Of a DNA stretch of 64,000 nucleotides, positions 32,111-45,138 are shown piece by piece (position 1 is the stretch's first letter; every line of letters starts with the position of its first letter). Origin of the DNA: Tigriopus japonicus (Eukaryota > Arthropoda > Copepoda > Harpacticoida > Harpacticidae); the NCBI GenBank assembly GCA_010645155.1, contig CM021322.1:5085896-5149895 (forward strand), written 5' to 3'. The notes under the pieces were generated by a model, which worked only from the letters and a program-made list of their open reading frames with translations, ran no database searches and was not told where the DNA came from. Position numbers and translations under genes: made by a program.

Positions 32111-34025
32111 GCACATGATTGGGTCAATTTCTTGTAAAATGGCCCTTACACCAAAATTAGAACGCTGTCTTTGCCTGTATTGTTTCATGGGCAACAGCAA
32201 TTTGTCGGAACAAAACGTCAGTGACAAGTTCCAATGCCTTCCAGACTAGAGCTCTATTCCAGACCATTATATTTTCTCTCGGGTAGGATGATGTAGTCAA
32301 ACGACAATTTCTGATTACGATATGCCGCATATTTTGGTGATTTTATGCTCCAAGATGGCGCTTTTGTATTGAGATGCTCATGGATGGTGTTTTCAAACTG
32401 CCCTCTTCTGCGCTCAAATGACCTCAATAATTCACCTAATGACGCTCAATGACAAATCCCAACCACGTTAAAAGGATAATCTCCTTCTCAGTTTAAACCA
32501 GAAAAATGATCAACCTTAATCTCGAGGGATTTTCTTTTGCAGACTTCTTAGCTTTCATTTTAGGGAAATACGATTAATCTCCAAGATAAGCCCTGACAAA
32601 TATGTTAATGCTGTTGGAAACAAAACATTATCATTGTTTCATCATGATCCTAGTACCGTCATGTCATAGTAACCTTTGATAATATTGCAAAGGACTTTAC
32701 CAAGACTCATGATCCCCCATTTTCATGAGGAGTTTTCCCTTCAATGTCATACATTATATTGCCCAAAGAAAATCCGTCTTTTCTTCTTTCAAACGTGTGC
32801 TGAGATTAGACTGAAATCTTGTTCGAAGCGATCGAAGTTAGCGAACTTGGTTCTCGCTCACAACCTATAATTACCATACCTTCACTGATTTGATTCTAGG
32901 AACGACGACTCATGAGCTTCTGTCCATCTCGAAATACACTTTGATCCTCGCGTGGTTCACCCTCAGGAAATTCTGTTAAAAAGAAAGGGACGAGAAGTGA
33001 TTACTGTGTAAAACACATTAAAGCTCGTCAATATGGGCTGCTACTTCGCGATGTGACTGATAACAGAGAGTCCTCATTACATGGACGGGCCAAAAAATCC
33101 GAAGAATCTTTCATTAGTAAATCTCCTTAATTCCTGAACATGATCCAGTTCATATGAACACTATCTTCAACTTGATCCTTTGGGAAGAATGCCCTTCTAT
33201 GTATCTTATTTATATCAATATTTGAACAACTCTTCCAAATCCAAATCAAAAGGCGGTTATTTTCATTATTAGGTGATAAATCTTTAAGCTTTTATTGACT
33301 TTTTCCATGTGACGAAACGTTATTAAGTACAGCATATTAAATTTTGTTTGTTGTAAAACGCACTTCGAACACAAAAAACGAATCTTTGACTGAGAAAACG
33401 CCCAAAAGCTTAATGCTTTTGACATCACTTCGACCAAAAAAACCGACACATAAAAAAGCCAAAACTACAAATAAGTGCAAAAAGACCGAAATGCATTTTT
33501 CTTGGATAACCTCTTGGTTAAGTGTTTGCACTATTTACAACATTCAGCATTCAATGCAATTTCCCTACAGATTAGCACAATTTTTTTGTCCCCCTTTGGA
33601 GTAGACCCCATGGGCGCTACGTCGACTGTAAGTTGTTGAATTAAAAAAAAATAGGCGTTGTCACAAGGTCTCAAACTCCAATCAATCATTAAAGGACCCC
33701 TTTTGTCAGTTTTTGACCACATACAAGAGACAAGGCCTTAGAAATTCAAAACCATCCAATTTTGAAGTCAGCCACCCCGAATAAAACCAGTGACATTTCC
33801 AAATGAGGCTAGTAATTGTGCCATAGGTATGATGGAGTCTGATTTGTAAACCTCAGCATTAGCCTGCCTCAGTGGGTATTTCAATAAGCAGCATCATTTG
33901 ATGGGTGGTCGGGTTTATAAGGAACCACAGCCTTACAGACAACCCAAGATCATGTCCCCAATTGAAATTAATGGAGCGGTAAGCTTAAGAAAATTGGCCA
34001 AATGGCAGACCAAGAAGGTGTGCCT

Positions 34026-34058
34026 TAGAGCTCTCAAGCATAGGTCTTGAGAGCTCTA
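34026..34058. repeat. Perfect 13-bp inverted repeat
   Basis: TAGAGCTCTCAAG and its exact reverse complement flank a 7-base loop. Confidence 0.85.
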
Positions 34059-35223
34059 GTGTGCCCTATTTCTAGGGAGACTGAGAAGGCAAATGATGAA
34101 CAACCTTGACTTGGTCCATACAGGCAGACCAAACAACGCTTTTTGACTAAGAAACTGAAAGAAGCTTGGATTACTTTAGCCAAGGACATGCTAGATTGAT
34201 TTGGGAAGGCTGAAAGTGAGCCCTATGATCCAACGAGGTTCCAGCTCTTCTAACTAAAACCATCAACAAACTCTTTTGTTGGGAAGATCTGAGCCAGGAG
34301 CAAGGATGATGTTGAGGTCTTCTCAATTGTGAAACTCAGCCCGAAGTGACGGTTCGAGGCTTGTTTAGCCACGAGGTAAGGCTAGATTGGCTTATTGTCC
34401 TCCCTCGCACATGTGTCAATAACGACTACTACCATATTGAGATTATATGGAGACATGGAATCGGCCAAGGCAGGAGCCTAAACAATGAGTAAAACTGATT
34501 GATAAGGGCAAAGTGTAGAAGAGAAAAAAATTGGGAGGATACTTCGACTATAATTTTTTACAAGAGTCTGATCGTCCTCATGCAGCTGTAGTGAACCAAA
34601 AATGACTCAATTGGCCAGTATCTGGCCAGGCAACTCGTCAAACCTTATTCAAAAGAAAATTAATGGTCAGTTATCAAAGTAAAACTAGATGAACTTCCAG
34701 TTGCCACTCCAGTTGCAGACCTGGAACATGAAATATATGTCGAGCAATTTAGATTCTGAATGTCTCGAAAATGTACTAAGAAGTATGTAACACCATAATG
34801 AAAAATAGATGTTGGCTTGAATTGGTAATTATTGGCAATTGATAGATTGAACCTGTTGCACCTTGTTTCGTCTTTGATAAATGGCCTTTTCTCTGGGGCA
34901 AATTATTCATGTGTTTTTTATGTTTTTTTATTATATGTCATTAATAATAATAATTAAGCCCCGGAAATAGTTTTTTTAAATATAAAATATTTTTAGAATA
35001 TTTCTCCACTTTTCCTCGATTTTTTTAAATATTTTGGCTGTTTAAAGGAAAAAAGAAAACAAAATTTTCTTGAATATTCTAGTCAAGAAAAATATTGCAG
35101 GCAAAATTGGGAAAGTAAATGAATGACCAATGCTCAATAGAGCTTACCCAAAACAAACCAAAAATACAAAAATCTCAACAAAATGGCATTTGTACAAAGA
35201 TTAGACATTCCAAACCAGAACTT

Positions 35224-35241
35224 GATGATGATGATGATGAT
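35224..35241. repeat. (GAT)n microsatellite
   Basis: Six trinucleotide units. It lies downstream, in the minus-strand sense, of the ORF1 relic at 35.6-36.2 kb and could be the simple-repeat tail of a truncated non-LTR element. Confidence 0.7.
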
Positions 35242-35617
35242 TTATTTCAGGAATATTTTTGTGTCTCTTCAGTTACATCATGAATATGGAGGTGTGGCCT
35301 TCAAATAACAAAGATATAACACAAAAAGACATACGTATATTCCTCAGATCCTGGATAAGCTATTGCTTGTTTTTACCAGGACCTGGGCACGAAATATGAT
35401 ATTGAATTGTGTTGCAGGTGCCATTTTGGAACACAATTGGAAACTAAGAAATTCCACTAACATATTGAATGTTAAAGAGTGCCAACACAGTAAATTCCTC
35501 GTCGAATATTTTTGCTATCTAAGGTGGACATTAAATGTCGTTTTCTCATTCTCACAGATATCGAATTACATTGGCTGCTTGATCAAGCAATAAACAAATT
35601 TTGCTGAAAATTCAAAA

Positions 35618-36181
35618 TCACATTCTAGCTTTGCTTGTGCGAAGTTTCATGACATGCTTCTTGATTGACGATTTTCTTCCGTTTCCTTGGTCTTTCCTTG
35701 AAACTAATTTCTCTTCGTTATCTTGCTCTTGGTCATCGTCATTGCAAAACAGATCAGTTCCCTCTTTGGAGACACTTGACATCGACAAAGGCTTAGAGCA
35801 TCTTTTCTTTCGAGTTTCCTCAACTTCATCAGATGGAACGCTCTCGTTAAGAGGTTTTAGACCGTCAATTTGTGTTTCCTCTTTGTCCACGGTTGTGTCA
35901 ACTTCTGAAACGGATCGATCGTGCAAAGCACCAGCCCTTATACGACCAGATTGTTCGGTATTTTTCTCACTATCATTTTCAGGGCAATTTGCCTTCAAAT
36001 GAGTTGTGAGACCGCATTTGTAACATTTGCGAATCTGAGCATGATGCCAGATACGAATTTTCCACGTGTTCACTTCAATAAACTCTGGGACTGGGGCTAT
36101 GATTTGAACGTAGACTCTGGCATTGCCATTCCAAATTCCCACCATCCTTGGGTTTTCTCTTTCACTGAATTTCACTTTCAC
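35618..36181 (-). mobile_element. Non-LTR retrotransposon ORF1 relic with a CCHC zinc knuckle
   Basis: The open frame (187 residues) starts with a short region containing a GxWNGNARVYVQI-type strand. One CCHC zinc knuckle follows (CYKCGLTTHLKANC, pattern Cx2Cx4Hx4C), then a Ser/Glu/Lys-rich tail. A single knuckle preceded by this fold and followed by a charged tail is typical of ORF1 nucleic-acid chaperones of LINE-type elements. No reverse transcriptase or endonuclease frame is seen on either side, so the copy is truncated. A domesticated zinc-knuckle gene is possible because the frame is intact. The first codon in the frame is GTG, and no convincing ATG precedes it. Confidence 0.55.
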
Positions 36182-39100
36182 AAACTTCTGTCACATACGA
36201 AAAAAACTGCGATATCTATTGAGGCAAATTGAAAGCAGTATTGACAAACCAATTGCATGTCAAGTTTGCCTCTTAAAACGGCCAAATGCATCATAATTAC
36301 CAGAAACAAATTTGGAAAAATCGGTGCACACAGACAAAAATACCAAGTAATGGCCTTGTCAAAAAAATATTTTTTACATATCCGACTTTTTTCAAAATAT
36401 TTTGGGCTTTTGAAGAAAACATATATTGGATGTTTTGTCACTTTTTTGCAAGAAAAACTCTGGGCCCTAATAATAATATATACCCTCTTTCCTTTTTTGA
36501 AATGTCGCTGGTGGTGGTCATATTAAAAAAATAAACGCCTTGAAAAAAAATTCAATGTCAAGTTGTTTTAAAAATGCTCAAAACGGTCATCCAAACAGAA
36601 CCAGATTACCGCTTTCGTTAAAATATGCTTCAATACCGACAAACAAAGGGCTTTGATGATGAATGTATTTGAAAATCAGCTTGACCTCACTTTCCTCTTT
36701 TTGAGATTGCTTTGAAGAACACCGTTGACTCGGGGCTAGTTTTCCGATTATTTGCGACTGATTCCATTTGCATTGGACGATTTGGAAGATTCATGTCATG
36801 GAGCTGCGAAGTTAATCAAGGCTATTCAATCTGTGGTTCAAGGTTGTGGTAATCAAGGAATAGCTGCTCTATTTCTCCATTTCCAGCCTGCTAGCGGCGG
36901 ACTTCTCAATGCATCTCATTATTTCTAGGGAATATTAGTCTGTCCACGGTCAGTCAGTCCATTTACTACAAAAAGCTTCGGAGCCTTTTCTTTCTCCCCC
37001 GTTCGTTTTGTTTCCCAGGATCCATTTGGATATTACAAGACACTTCAGGTCAGAAATCATTTCAAAAAAGCCCAACTTTGCTATGGATGCGATCTTCTAA
37101 GCTCGTTATGGGTTGCCTTTGCTGTTAATTTGCCCTTGATTCGCTCTTTCCTCCGAATTTGGTCCGAAATGTTACCCAATTTTGAGAACTCTCCCACGCC
37201 TCAATCTGATCATCATTATCATATTCCTTTTAAGAGTACGAACAAATCTACAGAGATATTGAGGAATATGGGAATTTTGGCAAACAAGACGTAATTTACA
37301 AGAAACGCGACTCTACTGCTGGTTTTTTTGTCTTCAAAGAAACATCCATCAATTAATCCAGTGGCCACAAAATTTGATAGGTTGCGAAAATAATTTGATT
37401 GTGTTGGATCTAAAAAGAGGTCAATCATGAGCGTGTAAGACTGTTAAACTGTCAACGCCAAAGGTGACGCCATTCTGGACTGTCAAGATTGGCGACCGTA
37501 CGTCTGTAGTAAACAAATTTTTGTGCAAACATTTTTGCATCTTTTTTAGAATATAGTGTAAGGAAAAATTAATCATTTTGATTTTCTTATGTTATATATG
37601 AACATTTTAAGACACGAGATCCAATGAAAAAGTAAATAATTCATAAAAATATTCTTATTTAAACACACTTATTTCAATCGATTTTTATTTTGGTCAATCG
37701 GCGAGTTACTGTTGACAATGCTGGATCAATAATTAGGTTCAAAGATTCGTCTGGCGTTGTATGAAAATGTTGTTTCAGAACATACACAAAATTTTATCAC
37801 CCACAATGGATGCAAGAGTCCGTGCCAGAAAGATTGGTTTTGGAAGAATCTTCAGTTTGAGACGGATTTTTTGGGGTTCAGGGACATGCAGTTGTAAATG
37901 ATCAAAGGTAAAAAGTTTTCAATAGCTCTTTAACTGAGGGAAGAATCAGAGACCTTTCGGTACTGAAAACATGCAATCCATCCTCAACCTACCTTTTTCT
38001 GTCTTTGTGCAATATTTTCATTAGGAATAATGATTCACGTTTAGCCTGATTTATAGGAGCTCTACAAGTGCGCTCAATTCTACACCTTTATGTGGCAAAT
38101 AATTCCACGTGAATTAAAGTGGCTCGTGTCATAAGTGAGCTTGAATGACAAATCGCCTGTCAGTTTTAGAATCAGGGTCCTCGAGTCCCTTTAAGGGGGC
38201 TACTATTTACTAATATGTCTCAATTACTCAGTCCTTCGAGAAATTCGAATGTTAATTTCTGTCAAAATCTGATTGATTAATTTATGACAGCAATCTGTCG
38301 ATTAACGTCTTCGAGTTGTCACCGAGAAGAAGAGATGTTCTGTTTGACTCACTTCCATATTTGATGGATTTATTGCTCTGGGAATTCAGATTCAGAGTAA
38401 TGCTGAGAGTTCTGTTGAGAGCGATGACACTCCCTTTAGGGAATTGGTAAATAAGAGTGAAGAAACTGGCAAGCTTTTTGATATTTGGCTTATACAGTTT
38501 TCTTGTTGTTATTCTAAAGGGCAAACGTTAGGAATTCCATCCAGAAATAGAAGTATTCCTTTGATTTTATGCCTCTTCTAACTTCACAATAGAAACAAAT
38601 CCATCTCTGCACATTAAGGAAGAAAAGCATTTATTGTGATATTTGTGCAAAAGATCTTTTTGGTTCTTCAGAAATGATGATGAAATCATTTCTAAAGATA
38701 AATTGATTCCGTTTGATGTTGGGAGACAAAATATTTTTTGACTCACAAATTTGTGCTCAAAAACCCTAGACAAGGGCACATCTGTGTCTACCTACTTTTA
38801 ATTGATATGTGTGATTTTTTTTTTGGCTGAATAGCCAATTTTCAAAAAATACATATGCAAGAATGTTATTTCTCTTCGTAGGCCTCTAAAACGGGAATTG
38901 TTTCGAGGGTTCCTTCCGAGGATTAACATTTTTAAACAATGAGTTCCGGATTTGTGTCCTCAGGAATGTCCCTTGACGATTTCCAGGGATCGGTCCTCTT
39001 TGTTTGATTGACCATTTTTTTGTTGTCGTCAATATGTTAGATCTGTGAGCGTCTCCAATTTTCTGGAGGGATCTGAGAAAAAAGTTTTTTGATTCGGTGC

Positions 39101-42100
39101 AATGTGGACCCAGAGGATTTACTATGTAATGACGGCCCTGATTATTTCTTTCTAAATTATTCCATACAACCCCGGTTGATTGTCTCAGAGACGAAGTGCT
39201 TGTAAAGTGGTCAATATAGATCATTTTGTTCAAAGAAAAAAGCCGCCCAGAAACTTTTTTATAGACCCATTCTTCCCCAAACCATACGGAATGTAAATTC
39301 CCTTCTGGTCGGACAGGTTAGATTGCCAAAACACACGATCTCCACACGTTTCACATAAGACCGAACGGCTTCAAAAGTAACATAAACCGATAAATATGAA
39401 TGTTTCCTCAAAACTAAACTTTTTAGTGAGGTGACATTCCAAACCGTCTTTGGTTGGTCATGAACAGTCCCTTTTTTACATGCCCGTCTAACCACAGACA
39501 AAAGCAGATCCCCTTTCTTAAGACCAAGAAACCGTCGAGTCAACTTGGGATGGCGGGAAGAGGAAACTCATTCCATTCTCTAGAATGAAAGCGCAAATGG
39601 TCACTTTGAACCGAAATCTACTGTACAAAGCGCACACAGCAACGCGTAATGAGCCCGACTAGTTGTACTGTATGAACGCCACACAATATGTTGCTCCTTG
39701 TCCAAAACCGAACCGAAAACTATCTTTGACCCCATCCACAAAGAGGCGCCGACCCTGAGATATGGATGTCCGAAAGGAGCCAAGAGTCCCACCGAAGAAT
39801 TTCAGGAACACTTCCCACCCTAATCTAGACTCATATACCCAATTGGGTTTGGAACACAGTCTGCTCCAATTAGTTTGGCAACAACTTGGCAAACACTTGA
39901 TCTCCCATTCATTGGTTCATGTTGACAGAGCAGGTTTTAGGGTCTGGTTCCCAGGGACATTGGTATTGATCTGGTTTGTTCAGCTGTGCTCCCACTTTAC
40001 TTTGTCCCCTTGCTTGTAAATCCCTCAACACCCTTAGGATTGAATTGCTACACCGAGTTTTCTTTGCCTCCCTCACATGTTGGATTGGCATATAGAACGA
40101 GCACACGTGCGTGGGGCTTAGTCATCTCGGGCTTTCCAATATCCCGTACCATTCATTACCAAATGCGTGGTATTAAAAGGACACTGCAAAGCCAACTCAG
40201 CTGGGTGTTCATCTTGAATTCTTGTCCTCCAACGAGGAGAAAGATCGATATCCATTCAAATGGTGGTTGCACTCGAATTTTCTCTGTTGAATTGCAACCA
40301 TTCTGTGTGAGAGGTGAACTCATGACATCCGTCTCTTTGGAATGCGGTAGACATTTTCGTCGTCAAATGCAATGCTAAGGCGTTTCAATCAAAAAAGTCA
40401 ACAATATCAACCAGATGGAGTTCTTTTGACAAATTTGGTGTCTATCGAGAATATGATAATTCGAGACAAAGAGACCCCTTAAAGGCGGCAAGATGTCCAA
40501 TTTTGATTGATCACCAAAAAGGGATTAATGAGGATTAATAACTGTCGATCGACTCGAAGATCGGTCAATCGCCTTCCATCCTTGTCAATGCATCCAAAAT
40601 CATGATAGCTGTGTCGTTGATGTCCAAATTTCCGAGAGTCATTTCTGGGAAAGACAGCATAAATGGTCTTGAACCCGATAGGTACCTCTGAAGAAGTAGC
40701 CCGGTAGCTCGTTTGGTTCTAATCACCCATAAATGTTTCGAAACTATTTTATGCTTGTCGCTTCAGAATGTGCTCGTCCTGTCAGGAAGGTCAGTCTTAG
40801 CAGCTTCAACAGAAGCCAGGAAGTCGGACAATATATCAAGGGCAGTCATCGAATCGACCGGGACCCACGACGTAAAAGTACATGGGTAACAACTCATCCA
40901 CTACAGTACCCATCTTGGTTTTTACTTGTTGGACGTTCGCTTTAGTTGGGTGCGAGTGTGAGAACAAGAAAAAACTACTCGAGACATTGATTCAGGTCTT
41001 AAGGATATTATAGAAATCATGAATAGCACTAAGATGGAACCTACGATTGAAAGGGTAACTGAAAGACATTGGTCAATGTTAGATTTTGGGAGGTCTCTTT
41101 ATGATGCGCTCATCCACACATGTGAGGTACCATAAAGTCATTGATGCCTGGGAAAACTCGGAGGTGACTTCCTGTGTCATTCAGAGAAGTTACCGGAGAT
41201 GAGTCAATGTTTTCATTTTTGTCTGGCATATTGTGACATCTGGTAACACCTTCATCGGGAATAATGATGAAGGAAATAACAATTTTTACTGTGGGCTAAC
41301 AACTCAATCCTTGATTTGACTGGCCAGTCATCCATCCATTTTGGGCAGCGAACTCCGTTGGCACAAGATAAATGGTGTTCCGTCTTTGTTGACAATCAAT
41401 GTCGATCTTTTGTTGGGTCTTTGCACTTTTTTCCGAGCTTCTTGGCCGTTTTGATTCCGTTCGCTTTCGGCAGATGTCTCATCGGCAGCTTCTCCAATAT
41501 GTGAGCTCTAATGGCGATCGTATTGTAGGTAAGTGCCAATAGGGATTGGGTCTTGTCGGAACACCCTGTTTGCTCACTGCTGCCGTACACACTACAATGT
41601 TCATTTTATGTCCAATACGTAAGGACCCATGTCCAGACAAGAACCACGACAATGTCGACAAAAGAACACCCAGATGTTGTTGGCCAGTACTTGTTTAGCG
41701 GCAACTTGATGGAGAATTGAAAAATTCGTATTTGGCATGGCCTCAAGGAGCTCAGCTTGGAATCATTTATCTTCTGGCTTTCTTGAGCCTTGTCAGTAGG
41801 TAAAATATTGAGAGCAAATCGGAGATGCTCCACGGCGTTTATACAACAGCCAGGGTTGTTCTCACATCTATCCTCGGTCTGTAATTGAAGAATAATGGTT
41901 TTTTTGCGTTCACAAAAGAGTCTCTTTTTAGCCCAAATGCGATTTGCTGAATGGTAGTGAGGTCCGTCCAGAGTTTGGAAGTGCTTACCATGGATGGTTT
42001 CTGTTAGTTCTCTACTAGCGGGTAACAACGGCTGTCCGCCGCTCCTGTAATCAAACCATAAACATGGTCACTGGAAATTGAAACCTCATTAGCCTGTGGA

Positions 42101-45100
42101 ATAGTATTGCTTAGCAATTAGCTCACTGGTCGAACCAACCATTCGGAGCATGTGCCCAAAATTCTGAACAGGGCCAGGCTTCGTAGACCATCTCAAACGG
42201 TGTCTCGGGCATTGGTCCCTTAATGGAAAGCACTCTGGTCAATCCTTCCCCTGTTTTAGAGTCCACTTTGTATCTATCCTCAAGCTTGTCTCTGAATCGA
42301 ATTCATCACCTCAGCTCGAAATTCATGAGATTGCCTTTCAATATTTATTGGCAACCCGATTCTCTGGTCAAGGTGGCTCATCCCGATGGTCAAAAAGAAA
42401 CTTTACCACACATTCTACGACCCATTTCAGAGAAGTAATCAGTAGCTCGCTTCTCTCTTGCTCGTTTGGCTGAAGGCTAGGCAGGTGGGATTTATGCCTT
42501 TTCCTTCTGATTGGTTACCGGAAAATTCGAGGCTCTTTGCATAGAGAAATGGCTGTAATGTTCGCCACCAAAGACGAATCTCCCAAGTGAGTATCAACTG
42601 AAGCTATAACTCTCCCAGGCCACTTCTAACTAAATAAGGGCCATCAGGATATGGGTATTGGGTAGTTAGGTAGCAGCGTCGTCCATCTAATTCATCTATG
42701 TACGTACGTACGCTCAGGTTTGGCTTCACTGTTACGGTTCATGCACGAAATAATGGCTATTGGAAGCGAGTTCACGTGATAAATAGACCAAAGAGCACTG
42801 CAAAGCCTGCCATTTGTTTTTAATTACAATAATTGACAGATTTTCAATTATGAAAACGACCATCGAGCCAGTGATCTCAACGACGGCTTCTTTATTTTGG
42901 GTCGGTTTTTTATATTTTCTGGCTACATTCGATCGAGAGTGACATGAAGAATGAAGATGATATGCACTTTGCCTGTGGCCCTCGGAAGATTTGTCATTTT
43001 AAATCTGTTAATACAGGCTGTCCGCTTGAATGGTTCCATTGAGTGAGCATCAACTTTTTTTTAGCAATATGGAGGAAGCCACATCCATGACACGATCATC
43101 CGAGATGAAACGACAGGCCATTAAATAGAGTCGATACGAAATGTATCCTTCTTGGAACGATTGAGGATGCGTGTCTTTCTCTTCTTCAAATCCGTCCGTC
43201 TATTGTTGGGTGAAAGAAAGCTCAAGTCAAACAGGGCTTCTCTAAAGAGAACCAAGATCAATAGTCAATGGGTGGAATAATATAAAACCTTCGTTCATTT
43301 TTTTTAACGGACACTGCCCATGGTCGTCTATCTCTCTCAAACTTGCCTTCGTGTAAGCCGAGTCATGTTGATCTGTAGATAGAACGAGAGGCATTGGGTA
43401 GTATCTAGGACAGTGTTCGGGGTCAGTTGAACTCTGGCGTTGATTGGTAGATTCTTGGGAACTAGAAGTGTGGTCTAATGCAGTAACCGAATGTTTCATG
43501 CTTGTTCCCGTGAAAAGATTTTATTTGTAAAGGCTTCCTGCTTCTGACAAAATGTTTCAAAGCGGGCGTGACTAGACGACCCCACGTGTGATGACGGCAG
43601 TCATGAATCATATGGGGAAAAAGAGGCGTGTTGATGTCAGATCCAACCTGATTGAAGCCAGTCAAAACCTATATTACTACACAAGCAACCTTGTTAGCAT
43701 CAACACTTTGGGGCGTCTTGAAATGATGCTCAAAAGGAATGCTTGTTTTATACTCAATAAGCATTCGAAGAATCCTTTTGGAAGACTTCCCTTTTTCCCA
43801 GTCAACGACCATCACCAAGATGCCGCCACAAAGGTGACAAGACAAAAACCCAAAGTGGACACGTCGAAAAAAAATCCTTTCTCTCGGGCATATCTAGCCC
43901 CACATCACCGTCCCAATGCTCGGTCGAACTCGAAACTCCCGATGAATCTTGTTCACATGGATATTAAGAGCGACCCTTAGGTACCCAAAGCTTCCCTTTC
44001 TTTCACTAAGAAGAGCCCCAATGCGTTTGTGGAGGACAACTATCCAGCAAAAGCACCTTGCTGGGCCGACCCAAAGCATTGTAAATCTGTCACCAACTTT
44101 GACTTGAACACAATTTGCAACTTGGCCTGGCTCGGGTTGACGTTAGTGCTCCTAATTACAGAGTAGACGAGTCGTACATCAACCAACGAGAACAACAATG
44201 CTCACAGAATTTAAGTGAACCTACGTAAAAAGAAGTATCCAAACGAGAACGAGTCCCGAGACTCACGGGCTTCAAAAGGAAAGAGTCCCTAAGAGAAGAA
44301 AGACCGAGTACATACGTAGAAGTCGGAGAAGCTGATTAGAAAAAAAGACCCTGAACGCTGAAGTTGAAAAGCGACAATCATGAGAAGATATGGATGACGT
44401 CGAGGACATTTCTCAACCTTGTTAAACATGACCTAACAATGACCAAATGGTTTTGGTCTCAAAGATAAGGACCGAGAGAAAACTTCTGGACGAACGTTGA
44501 CTTGAAAGCGAACGGAATCGATTGCCGGAAAAAAAATAAATCTGCAAATTTGTTTTGTAATGCCGTATTTATTGTTTGACGTTTGAAACCCTGACAAATC
44601 CTAGCGATAAATTGTTGAGAATTCATTCAGACTCAACTTACATATTAAAAAGATGACAACACACTTCGTGTTTCTGGGAGGGTTCAAGCACGATAATGAA
44701 GAATACAGTACAATTGTTTACCAAATAATGCTTATCGGAATTTTCAATCGGAGCTCAATTTAGGCTTTTTCGTTCTCTCCATCCGACTCAGAAAATGGAT
44801 AGAGGTGTTTGTACTCGGGACTTTTGTTGCTTAGAAAAAGGGATGAAATGCAAATTACTGTAGCCAAAGTTGAGATGAAGCATAAGGCACAAAATGGCTG
44901 AGATCAAGTTTTTTTTTCTCTTCCATTTTGGTCAGAACTTTTGGAGAAATTCAGGTATTGTGTGGGTAGAAAGGGGAAAATGATTACAAGATATTGCTAA
45001 TCCGAGCAATGCCTGCAAAGCAAGTTTGAAAGCACGTTACACGGATGTTTGTACATCAATCAGTTCTAAAAATTAAAATGAAGACCATTGGCACTTAGCC

Positions 45101-45138
45101 AATCAGTAAGTCTAGACAGACCAAGGTGGTCCATGATT
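36182..45138. other. Long intergenic region with decayed repeats
   Basis: No conserved gene recognised. Short open frames at 38.3-39.9, 39.9-40.4, 41.3-42.4 and 43.2-44.0 kb have no splice support and mixed strands. The stretch at 43.59-44.1 kb has a weak resemblance to a copia-type pol protein. ACGTAC-rich DNA occurs near 42,700. Confidence 0.35.
43588..43980 (+). mobile_element. Possible Ty1/copia-like pol relic
   Basis: A 130-residue open frame contains an NLVSINTLG-type segment and, further on, an LVHMDI segment. These recall the protease-integrase junction of copia elements, where a Leu-Ser-Val-x-x-Leu motif precedes the GAG-pre-integrase domain and LVHTD opens the integrase. The reading continues with stops after 43,980. 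No LTRs, integrase catalytic triad or RT motif could be traced, so the call is tentative. Confidence 0.25.

Larger units (their letters stand above)
31240..35617. other. Intergenic region, A/T-rich, no gene recognised
   Basis: Contains a run of imperfect GCATTTTT units (about 32,036-32,110), a perfect 13-bp hairpin at 34,026-34,058, a (GAT)n tract at 35,224-35,241 and scattered short open frames without support. Part of 33.9-34.6 kb reads like decayed coding sequence with many stops, perhaps an old transposon. Confidence 0.35.

Noticed and set aside
32890..32977. Exon-like piece reading FLRVNHARIKVYF on the minus strand after an AG acceptor
   Set aside because: It resembles the pre-membrane strand of DEG/ENaC channels, but all frames stop within 30 codons and no donor is found in time.
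41316..42438. Several short open frames on both strands
   Set aside because: Possibly old retroelement sequence, but no motif clear enough to name.
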